From the NCBI GenBank assembly GCA_958450365.1, contig CAUEEP010000133.1, positions 248,001-312,000 on the forward strand: 64,000 bases of DNA. Reading direction: 5' to 3'. Source of the DNA: Mesorhabditis belari. Taxonomy: Eukaryota > Nematoda > Chromadorea > Rhabditida > Rhabditidae. The translations under genes were made by a program, and so were the position numbers. The notes under the pieces were generated by a model, which had not been told where the DNA came from, did not search any database, and saw nothing but the letters and a program-made list of their open reading frames with translations. Positions 32,723 through 44,600 of this stretch are shown piece by piece (position 1 is the stretch's first letter; each line of letters opens with the position of its first letter).

Positions 32723-33870
32723 ATTTTTTCTGTTTTTATCGTCGCTTTTAATTCAATTGTCGATTTTGTGTGAAAATTGCTGGAGCCGGAAAACTGCTGG
32801 AAAACTGCTGCTGGAGAACAGGTTATCACCGAAAGATCATGCCAGCTCTGGTTTGCCCAATTCCGAGATGGTAATGAATCCCTTGAAGACGAATCGCATG
32901 GACATCGTGCCACAGCCATCGACAACAATGAATTGGAACAATTAATTGAAGCTGATCCAATGCAAACAACACGAGAACTTGCCAAACATCTCCAATGTGA
33001 TCATTCAACAATTGTACGCCATTTGGAAATAATTGGAAAGACAAATCATAATGGACAATGGGTTCCACGTCAATTGAGTGTTGAGAATCTGGGAGCACGC
33101 GTTTCGATCAGCCATATCTTGCTCCAGAAGTCGAAAAGAAGCCATTTTTTTTGAGAATATCTTGACGATGGATGAGAAGTGGATTCACTTTGATAATACT
33201 TCTCGAAAAAGACAATGGCTGAGCAAAGGTCAAGCGCCAATTCCAACTCCAAAGCCGGATTATCATGGGCGCAAAGTGATGTTGTCTTGCTGGTGGAATA
33301 TCAATGGACTTGTTCATTTTGAATTATTAGAGCCCGGAAAAACAGTCGATTCATCTTATTTTATTCAACAACTCAAGAAGGTTGACGAAATTTTGCGTGA
33401 AAAAGGCCTAAATCCCTCAACTATCAACTTTCTCCGTGATAATGCTCCAGCTCACACGGCAAAAACCTCTTGTAAGGAACTAGAGAAGCTAGGATGGAAG
33501 GTCTTACCACATGCGCCGTATAGTCCAGACTTAGCACCCTCCGATTTTCACCTTTTCAGATCGATGCAACATTCCCTTGAGAATTGCCAGTTTAAGAATG
33601 CAAAAGAAGTCGAAAATTGGGTGACCAACTACTTTGCATCACAGAATCAAGCGTTCTTTGAGAAGGGGATCCGCAATCTGTAGCAACGTTGGAGGGATGT
33701 CATAGATAATAATGGTGCTTATTGTTTTAAATAAATTGTTATCTAAAAAAATTTTGATGATGACTTTAATGTTTGTAAAAAAACGAAATTTCATTTGCAC
33801 CAACCTAGTAATTAGGACCCAACTTTCGCAAGATAAAAGGAAAAACAGAGAAAAGTTAATCGCATCAAAT
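32723..33870 (+). mobile_element. mariner at the palindrome centre, one frameshift in the transposase
   Basis: The transposase is read from about 32777 (CWKTAAGEQVITERSCQLWF, HTH LQCDHSTIVRHLEIIGK, WVPRQL). It shifts by one base at a run of eight T near 33150, then continues to a stop at 33681-33683. All three catalytic Asp are visible in ILTMDEKWIHFDN, NFLRDNAPAHTAK and YSPDLAPSDFHLF, with 34 residues between the second and third (DD34D). The 3' end carries a terminal repeat (CATTTGCACCAACCTA near 33808), but no matching 5' end is seen; the 5' side runs straight into the palindrome arm. It is the best preserved transposase of the window. Confidence 0.88.
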
Positions 33871-34271
33871 GAACAACAGTTGCCTTATATAGCTTTCCAG
33901 ATAGGCTTTAACACAAGATATTCAGTTAACAAGCTACAAAACAATAAATGATTTGGGGTGCGAAATAGAATGAAGGCGATTTCCGCAAAGAATATTCCTT
34001 TACACCTCATTAACCTAAACTAATCGAAAAGTTGTATAACAGCTAATAAACAGTTTTTTTTATTTGCTAAAGTTTTGTTTTTCTGTTTGTAAAACTTGGT
34101 TTTCATTGAAAAACGTGCGAAAAATATCTATTTTGCTGTTTGCTTTTGCTTTTTTCTGTTCTCAACAATGTTTTTTTGCAAAAACATTTCTATTCACGTT
34201 TCTTTTAATTCATATATGCCAAAATTTATTTGTCACAAATGTACAGACATTTAAATGTTGAATGGAGGGTT

Positions 34272-35872
34272 TCATGGTCGAATTGGGATCTTCGGTGTGA
34301 CGGTGGGGAGACTGAGATGAATACTTTTAAGCTTTTACATTTCTTTTGTTTTACTCTACATATCTAATAGTATCTAATAGTATCTAATATTATCAAATAT
34401 CTAATCAAATCGCTATAAAACAGTTCACAAAGATCACTTTTACATGTGAAAAGCCGTAAAACTCACGTTGGCTTAATTGTGGGGAGTCCCTTGCAGGTGA
34501 GCTTAGTGATGGCGGTCTTGATCGCTTTTGGAACCTGGAAATTGCCGTAAAGCTATGATATCTATGATTTATATCTAATGAAAACTGCTTAATATCTAAT
34601 TCATGCTTATATTGGCCTTTTAGCTTACCTTATTCCACACAGGAGTTGTAGTGTTTTGCAGTGAAAAGCACTCGCTCGAGATCAACTGCGTTTTGCCGGC
34701 AATGAGACCTGCAATTGAATAAAATGGTTAACTTTGATTCAGAAAAGTTAGAATTCTTTAATTCTAACAATTCTAGAATAAAACCGACCACTCAACAAAT
34801 AGTCCTTGTTCTTTTGAAGGTTCAACGCGCATGGGCCAACGGGAATCATCAGGAGTTTGGGGAGGGTTTTGTTGCCCTGAAAGTCGATGGGAATTAAATG
34901 GTGATAAGGTTTCGAAATCGATTAGACTTTTGAAATTTACCCGGTAAACTTTAAGGTGATGAAGTTGATAAGTGGTGACTTTGGTTCCATTCATCGTTTT
35001 CATCGCTTTTGACAGGACTCGAGCGTGGGAAACTGGAAATTCCAGGCATTAAAGATATGGGGACGGTTGGGAAGCCGGAGATTCTTTAGATAATTATTGT
35101 TTAGATAATTTCGAGGATGAAATGGGGATGATACTGTGGGATACTGTAATGGAACGGGATACTGTAATCGAGAAAAGAATGATACGGTAGTAAAGTAGCC
35201 ATACTATGGATGAAAAGATAAAAAGGATACTGTTACTGGAATCAAAAATAAAAATGGTACTGTAATTAGACATGCTTTAGCCAAAGATAAAAGGGATACG
35301 GTAGTACTGAAGCTGAAGCTATGATACTGTAGTCGAAGGTAAATATGATACTGCCGTACTTGTACTGTTGCCAATCATACTGTAGCCGGAGATTGTTTAG
35401 ATGGGCTTAGGCATAGGCTTAGGCTTAGGCTCAGGCTTAGGCTTAGGCTTGGACTTAGTGCGAAGGCTAGCGCCTCGCACTAAGTCTATTTGGGTTTGGG
35501 CTGAACCCCCATTTTCTGGATCTCAGCCAGTTCCCGGAGCTAAGGGACACCCGATTGCCCTTGTGCTTTGGAACCCAAGGGGAGTATGCTTACAAAATTT
35601 CAGATCACTCTCGTTAGGCTTGTGCTTAGGCTTAGGATAATATCTTTGAATGTTTAGATAATGATCGAAACAGCTAAAGTTTAGATTGTTTAGATGATTC
35701 TATCCTTCTCTGAGAACTTACTCCAATCAAGTGCGCAAGCCTTGTCACTGATCGGTCCACTCGACAACGGGCAATTACATTTAGCGCCTTTTGGCGAATT
35801 CACAACTTCGGTGCTGGCGATCAAGCAGACGACAAGGGAAACGAGACACAGAATGGCGGTACGGTAGATCAT
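34272..35872 (-). CDS. secreted TIMP/netrin-domain protein, right mirror copy
   Basis: Reverse-complement copy of the 30503-32089 gene, same exon order and splice sites, ATG at 35872 and TGA at 34274-34272. The two coding differences noticed (ACT/ACC in exon 3, AAA/AAG in exon 5) are both silent, so the predicted protein appears identical. The pair converges tail to tail, about 2.2 kb apart. Overlap of their 3' transcripts, or read-through across the palindrome, could form double-stranded RNA; this is inference. Confidence 0.87.
35396..35455. repeat. interstitial telomere-like repeats, right arm
   Basis: TTAGGC units with variants (TTAGGCTCAGGCTTAGGC) mirror the left-arm run and lie in intron 1 of the right TIMP-like gene. 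A second short patch is at about 35610-35635. Confidence 0.8.
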
Positions 35873-36689
35873 TTTCTGGAAATTCATACATGAAACAGAA
35901 TTGGAGTAAATCAAAAAAGATATTCGAACTCAAAGCTGATATCTATCCAGAGAAATCTCTTCATTTATACAAGAAATTCCGACTGAAAACCCCATTCAAA
36001 TTTGCTGTTGTTTTTCACGAACTTACAAGCAATAACAAAGTTTTAATAAATCCTCTAAAAGTGCACACAGAGTCGTTTATTTTGTTAGCTGTGTCATCAG
36101 ATCACCAAAAATAGTAACAATCACATAAACAAAGCTCAAATACATCATTTGAATCACTTTCATAACAGAAACATGTCCTTGTCAAAACATTTCAATTTTA
36201 GTCTAGACGTTTGTTGTCCTAGACTTCTACTGGAACTGTCTTTAGAGTCAAAGATTTTCTCAACTTGACTCGAATATTTCACCATTCATTTGCTTTCTTA
36301 ATAATTTTGTTTAGAAATGTTTAGAATTGATTTTTTAATATAATAGAGTCGAACTTTGACATAACAAATAGCTCTAGACGAAAAGCTTCGATATAACGAA
36401 CCCAAAACAAAACAAAAATGCCTCAAATTTTCTGCATAGCTGCCCTGGACGACCACTGTTTGTTTGGGCAGCTAATGCAGAAATTTTAGGCACTTTTTAG
36501 AATTTCAAAGTCGTTTTATCGAAGGTAGACTGTTCAGAAAGTGTTTTCCTTTCTTTCTAGACCGAAAAACTTCCCGAATAACCTAATACAAGCAATTTTA
36601 AGATCATACTAATTATAAGTTTACTAATTGATAAGTTTAATAAATAAATCTAATAATAATTGATTATCAACTTTGACATAACAAATAGC

Positions 36690-37010
36690 TCGAGACGAAA
36701 AGCTTTCCATCTCAATCAACAAATTTTCAATTAAATTGGCATCTTCATCTCACATGAAGAAACCCGGCGATTGTTTTCGATGAATTTTTTGAAGAATTTC
36801 TTCATTTTTCGATTGAGTGGGCCTCCCCGCACGTTCTTCGTCTTGAAAGGAATTCCCAATTTCTGAACTTGGCGAACTGAATTGTGTTTTGAGAAGGAGC
36901 TTCTTGACCATAAACGTTTTCGAGATTTTTCTGGGCCACGAACAAAGAAGATCCTTTTTTCAACTCGTATAAAATAACGTGTCTCAATCTGGTGGAAGAT
37001 CTGGGGTAGC
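36690..37010 (-). pseudogene. mariner N-terminal fragment, right arm
   Basis: Mirror copy of the 29340-29660 fragment, with the same frame shifts and one noted difference (GCGGGG against GCGAGG). It therefore existed before the palindrome formed. Confidence 0.7.
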
Positions 37011-37821
37011 CTTTGAATAAAACAAATCGATAAAAAAAGTCAAACGAACATTTCAGCGTAAACGAAAAATTTTCTGAAAGGGGACTGCTAAGCCTACCTT
37101 TTGAACATCAACAGTCCGCGGTGTTCTGTTTGCTTAAATAAATATTTCGCAAGTTCAAACCATTGCCAAGATTTTGTATTCAAGCTAATAATCTGTATCT
37201 TCATGAGTTGATTGATTTCCGTGAGTTTCTGCTGCCCCTGCGGACCGAAATCCTTGGGTTGAATCCAAAAATTCACAGCGGCCCCCTTCAGCACCCTTTT
37301 ACGGGCACTTGGGATCCCATTCCGACCGACGGAGAACCCGCCATCATGGTCAAAATGAGCCGGAACTGGGTTAACCAATTCTACAACCGAGGTTAGTTTT
37401 GGGAAGCGGTGACCACATGGGGCAGACAACGGATTGCTTACCGGATGACCCAAAATGGACGCTTCCGAATTAACAAGTGAAAAGGGAGTATATGTGCAGG
37501 CTTGGTATGCCAGATCCTGCGCGATTGTGCTCGCGCACAGAGAATGGCCCGGCGATCTTCTTTACTGCATTTTAAAATTGAAAAACTTCAAATTTTTGAA
37601 CAGAAAAATTGTACCCGGGGGTTTTCGGGGTTGGGGAATCAATTGAAAGTCTTAGTTTTTATGTTTTTCTTATACAAAATCAATCTGAAATCAGTGATTT
37701 CAATTCACTTCCCGTCGAGGGATGGTTCTAAATTCTCATCTCTTCTTTGTAGTCTATGTTTTCCAATTTAAACTTTTTCAAACACGTCTTGTTTGTTTAG
37801 AATTGATTTTGTAATATAATA

Positions 37822-38007
37822 GAGTCGAACTTTGATATAACAAATAGCTTGGGGATCGAAAGCTTCGATATAACGAACCCAAAACAAAACAAAAATGCCT
37901 CAAATTTTTTGCGTGGCTGCCCTGGACGACCACTGTTTGCTGGGGCAGCTATGCACAAATTTTAGGTACTTTTTAGAATTTGAAAGTCGTTTTATCGAAG
38001 TTCGACT
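37822..38007. mobile_element. MITE with AGTCGAACTT ends
   Basis: AGTCGAACTTTGATATAAC on the left pairs with GTTTTATCGAAGTTCGACT on the right. The same element, slightly different, occurs once in each palindrome arm (about 29830-30010 and 36340-36530), and a diverged relative lies at about 42955-43080. Confidence 0.75.
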
Positions 38008-38681
38008 GTATTAGACTGTTCAGAAAGTGTTTTTGTTTCTTTCTAGACCGAAAAACTTCCTGAATAACCTAATACAAACAATTTTAAGATCATACTAATT
38101 GACTAATGATAAGTTAATGAATGAAGACTAATGAAATAAGTTAATGATAAGTTTACCAATTGATAAGTCTAATAAATCCGAACTTTAGAAAAGAGCTTTA
38201 AAATAAACACTTTGTCAACTAGGATCAAACTAAACATTTAGTTTAGGGCTTAGGCTTCTCATTGACTTATCCAGAATCTTGGTAAACCTAGATTTAATCA
38301 TAGGATTCACTTGGTCACTGGAAGAACAGGTCAATGGATCTGCCACAAGATAAATACAAGGTCAACAACTAAACAAACCTCTTGTAACGTTAAAATTTAA
38401 GATTTCCTTCAAATCTGATCTTCTCCATTTCCTCTCATCGGATCAATGTTTCCATTTCAGAAATGGACACTCTCCTTTTTTTTGTGACTTCATTTTGTTC
38501 TCAATTTTTACGATTGTTCTTCTCGGATTCTTTTCCGTTTTTTGCTCCTTTTGAAAACGTGTTAGGCTGAAGAGATAACAGATTTAGGCCCATTTCACCG
38601 GCATTCTTTCTTTTTTTTCAAAAATCTGTAGATAAAAATTTATTTTTAAAACCGAGAAGAGGCTTTGAAATTCTGCAGAAA
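38008..38681. other. spacer upstream of the Spinster-type gene
   Basis: Contains a 100-bp block (CTAATAAATCCGAACTTTAG) repeated later at about 39490-39620. A TTTCAG followed by ATGGACACTCTCC at 38454 could be an alternative 5' exon, but its frame (FFVTSFCSQFLRLFF) has no clear partner. Confidence 0.4.
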
Positions 38682-41600
38682 ATGCAACGAAAATATTTCT
38701 GCACTTTTGTTTTAACGATAATCAATGGCTTGAATTTTATGGATAGGAATACGATTGCAGGTCGGTTCATGCTCAGGTTCATGCTCAGGTTCATGCTTAG
38801 GCTCATGCTTAGGCTCATGCTTAGGCTCATGCTTTTCTAGGCAAATCAAATTCATTGCACTCGGTGTCTTTGCATTGAAGCATTGCATAATTCAAAGAAT
38901 AGAAACGTACTCAAGACGAGAATCCCTTGATTGAATCAATTCGATTGATTCATTCAAACAAAGAATCCTTCTATGATTTTGAAGGGATCTTCTATGCAAT
39001 GACTTTCTTTATTCTGATTTGGATTAAATCAATTCTCACCTAAACAGTAAATGTAAGTATCTTAAAAAGTGAAAAAGTCTCTCTACATACAAATCAAAAA
39101 ATTCTCTCTACATACAAATCAAATTCATTGCACTCGGTGTCTTTGCATTGAAAAAACCTTTAGAATAATTCAAAGAATAGAAACGTACTCAAGACGAGAA
39201 CCCCTTCTTTTTGTTGTGTTGTTATGGTAGAATTCATTTCCTTAAGAAGACCAAGCGTGCCTCGCAATTTACTTTACCAAATGTAAACACCACTTTTTCG
39301 CACTTTTCAATTGCTTTTTTAAACTTTCAAGCACCAGTAAAGCCCTTTAAAAGCTTTCTTTTCTCCTTAAGTTTCTCCTTAACTTTCTCCTTAATATTCT
39401 TCTTAACTTTCTCCTTAATCAATTCATTAATTTCCGAAACTTTCAGGTGTTCTATCTGATATTCAAGATTATTTTGATATATCTATTTTGATGAGTCTAA
39501 TAAATCCGAACTTTAGAAAAGAGCTTTAAAATGAACACTTTGTGAACTAGGATGAACTAGGATCAAACTAACCATTTAGTTTAGGGCTTAGGCTTCTCAT
39601 TGACTTATCCAGAATCAATCAAAATTCAATTGCTTTTTTAAAATTTCAAGCACCAGTCAAAGCCCTTTAAAAGCTTTTTTTTTCTCCTTAGCTTTCTCCT
39701 TAATCAATTCATTAATTTCCGAAACTTTCAGGTGTTCTATCTGATATTCAAGATTATTTTGATATCTCTGACACAAATGCCGGTCTCATTCAAACGACAT
39801 TCTTTTGTTTTTATATGTTCTCTGCTCCACTTTTTGGTTATCTTGGTGATAGGTGAGTGCTAAAGAAAAGAAAGAAGAAAGAAGAAAGAGGAAAGAAGGA
39901 AGAAGGGAGAAGAAAGAAGAAAGAGGAAAGAAGGAAGAAGGGAGAAGAAAGAAGAAAGAATGTATGTACAAATGAAGAAGAAAAGAATTCAATTTTGATT
40001 GAGAATCTAGAGAAATCTATAGAAATCTATAGAAATCTATCTATAGAATTTCAAATTTAGATATAATAGAAAGTACATAATAATTGTTGGAATGATTATA
40101 TGGAATCTCGCTGTGTTGGGATCGTCGTTTATGCCACGAAATGTAGGTGAGAATTCTCTTCGTTTAGATCTCCTCTTGGTGAGAATTCTCAAGTTAAAGC
40201 ATAAAGCTTTAAAGAAGTTTCGATTTTATTTTGTTTTACTAGAAGTAAAAGTTTTAGTTTTACTGTTTTACTATTTTGTTTCACTTTACTTTACCATCTT
40301 ATAATGTTACTATTAGACTTATCATGACTCAAGAAAGACAACTTTATTAACTTTACGACTTTACAACTTTACTTTACAACAACAATAAATACTATATATA
40401 AAAGAGCAATTTCTGTCTTCCCGTCCGCTTGTACGGGATTTTTCTCAGCTATTTTTAGGCCGAAAAAGGCTTTTTAAAAAGTCTTGAAAGATGGTATATA
40501 AGATGTATAAGATGGCTATGTCATTTTAAAAGAAAAATTCAAAAAGTCAGAGTAAGTGGAACTACGGGGAGTCGAACCCGGATCGAATGGGTTGTAGACA
40601 AGCGCGTTCCCGACGAGACCACGGAGACACGCTAGCCATGGTCCAGAAAAACGCGTTAAAACTTAAGCCCCAAAGAAAAACCAGCGCTTAGACGGGGTTT
40701 TTTTTTAATGGTATAAATCCATCAAAATAAGCTTCTTATAATCATTTTCAGAAGTTCTGGTTGTTCTTGATAATGAGAGGAGTCGTCGGGATTGGTGAAG
40801 GAAGCTTTTCAATCATTGCACCAACTATTATTGCTGATTATTTTGGGTATAACGTCTTGAAATTAGGTTCAAATCTTTGTTCAGAAGTTTTCGTCGTGCT
40901 CAAATGTTGACGATGTTTTACGTGACGAGCGGGGTTGGAGCGTGAGTTTTCTAGATATCAAATCTAATTGAGATTCTTCAATACAATTTTCCCAGTCTCC
41001 TTTAGACTTGCAAAAGCATGATGAATGATCTCTTAAACAAATAAAAGTTAAGCCGACTGCAAGGGATTTATTTTTTTTGCAATCTAAGCCTTCAAGAGAA
41101 CCTTGTTGTCATTAGAAAATTCAATTTCTACCAGTATTTGCGGTTTCTAGCCACAGCTTTCATCGATCATTGAAAGTTTAGCCTAAAACGACACTGTCGA
41201 CTTAATTTTCTTTTTTTTTTCAGCACCTTTTTAAGAAAAATGATATCCCATCAAAAATTATACTTTAAATAGGATTTATAATGATAATTGATATAAGAAG
41301 ACAGAAGAAAACCTCAGCATTAAGTTCAATTTACTGAAAAACCGTTTTAATAAATGCCAAATGCCAAAAGTTTACGATTACCTTATTTTCTCTAATAGTA
41401 GTGCACTATGAGCTTTGCCTAAATTCCTCGAAATCTCGAGAACCGCTTATCAGAACCTATCGATGTGGGGCCGGAAAATGTAGCTGACGATGTGATCTTG
41501 TGGGGGATTTGAGAGTTGAACTTCTGTGAAAGCTTGGAAACGGTAAAACAGTCACCAACTCGGCTCGCGGGGGTGCACTACTATTAGAGAAAATACGGTT

Positions 41601-44600
41601 GAGAAATTCACTAAAAAAACTAGCAAAACAAATGAACAAAACTTTCAAAATAGCAAATGAATAATCAATTGGGCTCTTCGAACGCTGAATCATTTGAAAA
41701 ACTTTGTTGTCGATGAGTTTTTAATCCAACAGTGTGCCAAGGTATAACAATCGCTTTCTTGAGCAAATCGTCTGCATCTAATTGGCGTAAATTATCCTCG
41801 ATGTATCCCGTTTTCCTTTGAATTCAAATCGAGCCATCAGCTATCATTAAAAGTGCACTCAATTTCAGTGGTCTCGGCTTTGTGGTTGGCTCAAATGTTG
41901 CAAATGCGGCGAATGATTGGCGTTGGGGTGTACGAGTTGGGCCATTCATTGGTGAACAAATTAAGCAAAAACGTTGAGTATCTTTATTTTAGGAATTATT
42001 GGTCTAATCATGGTGACAATCTTTGTTTATGAGCCAGGTCGAGGAGCTGCTGATCTCGAAGAAATCGACGAGATTCCCGAGAAAGCAGTGAAACCAATCG
42101 TAAAAACCGTTCAAAATAAGGACCCATATTGGAGTGATGTTTTGAATATTATGAAAAAGTAATCAAATTTGAAGCTCTGAAGTCTGTAAGGGGAGATTTA
42201 GTCCAACTTATGTACTTTGTTCGGTCGGGAATTTGATGAATCTGTTGGTGACGGCGACGCTCTCTTGGTGGGCACCCACTGCGTTTATTAGTGAGTTTTA
42301 TTAGTGAGTTTTTCGTAATAATAAGTACTAGTTTATGTTATTTACATTTAAATCATCAAATTCTAACTTTCTATTGACAATTTCTTGTTTTATTGCAGAT
42401 GCACGAGCTGCAATCAAAGGTTTCAACTCAACCGATGATTTGACCGCAGCACAGAAAGATGAGTGAGTTTATAAAACAAAAATTATTGGGTTGTCGAGTT
42501 ATGAATGCGCGTTTATGAGTATTATTCGAAAGCTGAAGATCTCCTCTACATTTTGATATAAAAAGTTTTTGAATTTCTTCAGCTTTTGAGCAAATTGACT
42601 GCACAGAAGAGGAGGTGGCCAAAAAATGGAAAGATGGCTTTGGATCAAGTTTTGGAAGCTCAGAATATTCCCGAATATTCCAGAATATTTCAAATGGACT
42701 GGAACCTGGGCGGGGAGACTTTAGGCGGAAAACTCTTCCCCTTTTACACTTTGTAGATTTTCTCGGCACTTAATAAGCCACTGGCAATGGCTTATACTTT
42801 AAAGAATGCGCAGAAAATTGAATAATGCTTTGCTTTGCTATTGAATCGTATTTGAAACTCGAGGAAGCATTTACTAGTTTCTGAGAAAGATATTCTAAAA
42901 ACTGAAAACTCAGAGTGGGAACTCAGAGACTCAGAGATTCGAAAACACTCTCGATAAAACAATTTTGAAATTCTAAAAGAAGCCCTTGGTTTTTGCGTAG
43001 TTTCCCAGCCAAACGCAATCGTTGGCCATTCAGGGCAGTTACGCAAGGGATTTGGGACACGTTTTAGAGCCGTTAAATCGAGAAGTTATGAGTATTATTC
43101 GAAAGCTGAAGATCTCCTCTACATTTTGATCTAAAAAGTTTTTGAATTTGTTCAGCTTTTGAGCAAATTGACTGCACAGAAGAAGAGGTGGCCAAAAAAT
43201 GGAAAGATGGCTTTGGATCAAGTTTTGGCTCCGCTCAAATTGAGTTAACCGTTTGATGTTTGGCCAATAGATATATCAATACAACTTTTTTTAAAATATA
43301 ACAATTTCAGAGCATCTTTTCTTTTCTTTTCTTTTCTGGGTGGTTATTTTACACTATAAAACTTGAGGAATAGCTGAAATGGGTTTTTTCGAAAGCCACC
43401 TCTTCCTTTGTGCAGTCAATTTCCCAAAAAGTTGAATGAATTCACAAAACATTTTGATTCCAAAATGTAGAGGAGCTCTTCAGCTTTCGAATGATATATT
43501 GGGTTGATGGAAAACTCCTTTCGGATTTTTTGGGAGAGTACCTTAAATTTGTCCAATTTTGACGTTTTATAGCGCATCCTAAAGCTGAATTCAAGACGGA
43601 TCGATTGGTAAAAACCGTTTTGAGATATCTCTTTTCTAAAAGTTTTTACAGCTATTTTAGTAAAGGGCGGCAGAGCCAAAAAATGGCTGTTTTCACGTTT
43701 CGTTAGTTTTCCGTGCAGAAACCTAGGCTAAAAACATGTGTTTCGTGATCAGCGCCAAAAATAACCCCTAGACACGCATTTTCAGAATCTTAGCAAAAAA
43801 TTTTTGAAAAATATTGTCACCGGTGGAAGTCGAACCAGCCACCCTCAGATCAATAGCCTTTCCGCCGCTTTTCGCGATTTTCTTTCATTTTTCTCGTTTC
43901 AATTGTTATTATGGTAAATTTTAGGGTACAACACATATTTAAGGACAAATTTAAGGTACTCTCCCAAAAAATCGGTAGTACTGTAGTGTACTCTAGACTC
44001 TGTAGCTGTACTGTAGTGTAATCTAGACTCTGTAGCTATACTGTAGTGTAATCTAGACTCCACCAACCCAATATAACACTCATACCGTATTCTCTCTATT
44101 AGTATTGCACTCTCTAATAGTATTGCACTCTCTAATAGTATTGCGGTCCGAGAGGGGGTTGAAAAAATAGTAGTGCACCCTCAAAAATTTGCATTTATCG
44201 TGCTCCTTTTTCATCTCAATCTTTTTGACTGAATATCTTTATGTTTATGTTGCATTCTAAAGCTATTCAAGCAAACAAAAGCGAGGCTTTTTTATTCATT
44301 TTTTAACTATTCTTCACATGAAAAAGTTAGCAAAAAACTAAAATTGTTGTGCAAAGTGCCAAAACATCTTTTTGTTGTTTCTACACGTTGTTTTAGTGGT
44401 ACATTAATTCAAATTTTCTTTCGAATTCCGCGCAAAGCTATAGTCATTTTTTGCTCTTATATACCTGTATAAAGTTTGAGATTGACTTACCTTTTGTGGC
44501 GCTTAACTTTATTGTTATCAAAGCTCAATCCTAGAAAATAATCCATCATGTTCGATTTTAATATTATATAATTTTTGTTGGTCACCTTTACTATTGTCCA

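Larger units (their letters stand above)
27534..37791. repeat. 10-kb imperfect palindrome
   Basis: Outer arms 27534-27720 and about 37600-37791 match in reverse. After an asymmetric insertion on the left (27727-28920), the main arms 28925-32722 and 33871-37430 are nearly identical in reverse over about 3.6 kb, with mirror sums staying near 66355-66378. Small indels and substitutions separate them. Each arm holds the GC-richer terminal block of the 6.4-kb unit, a mariner fragment, a MITE, TTAGGC repeats and one TIMP-like gene. The centre is a mariner of about 1.1 kb. The left arm also has an extra partial duplication at about 32465-32700. Confidence 0.9.
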
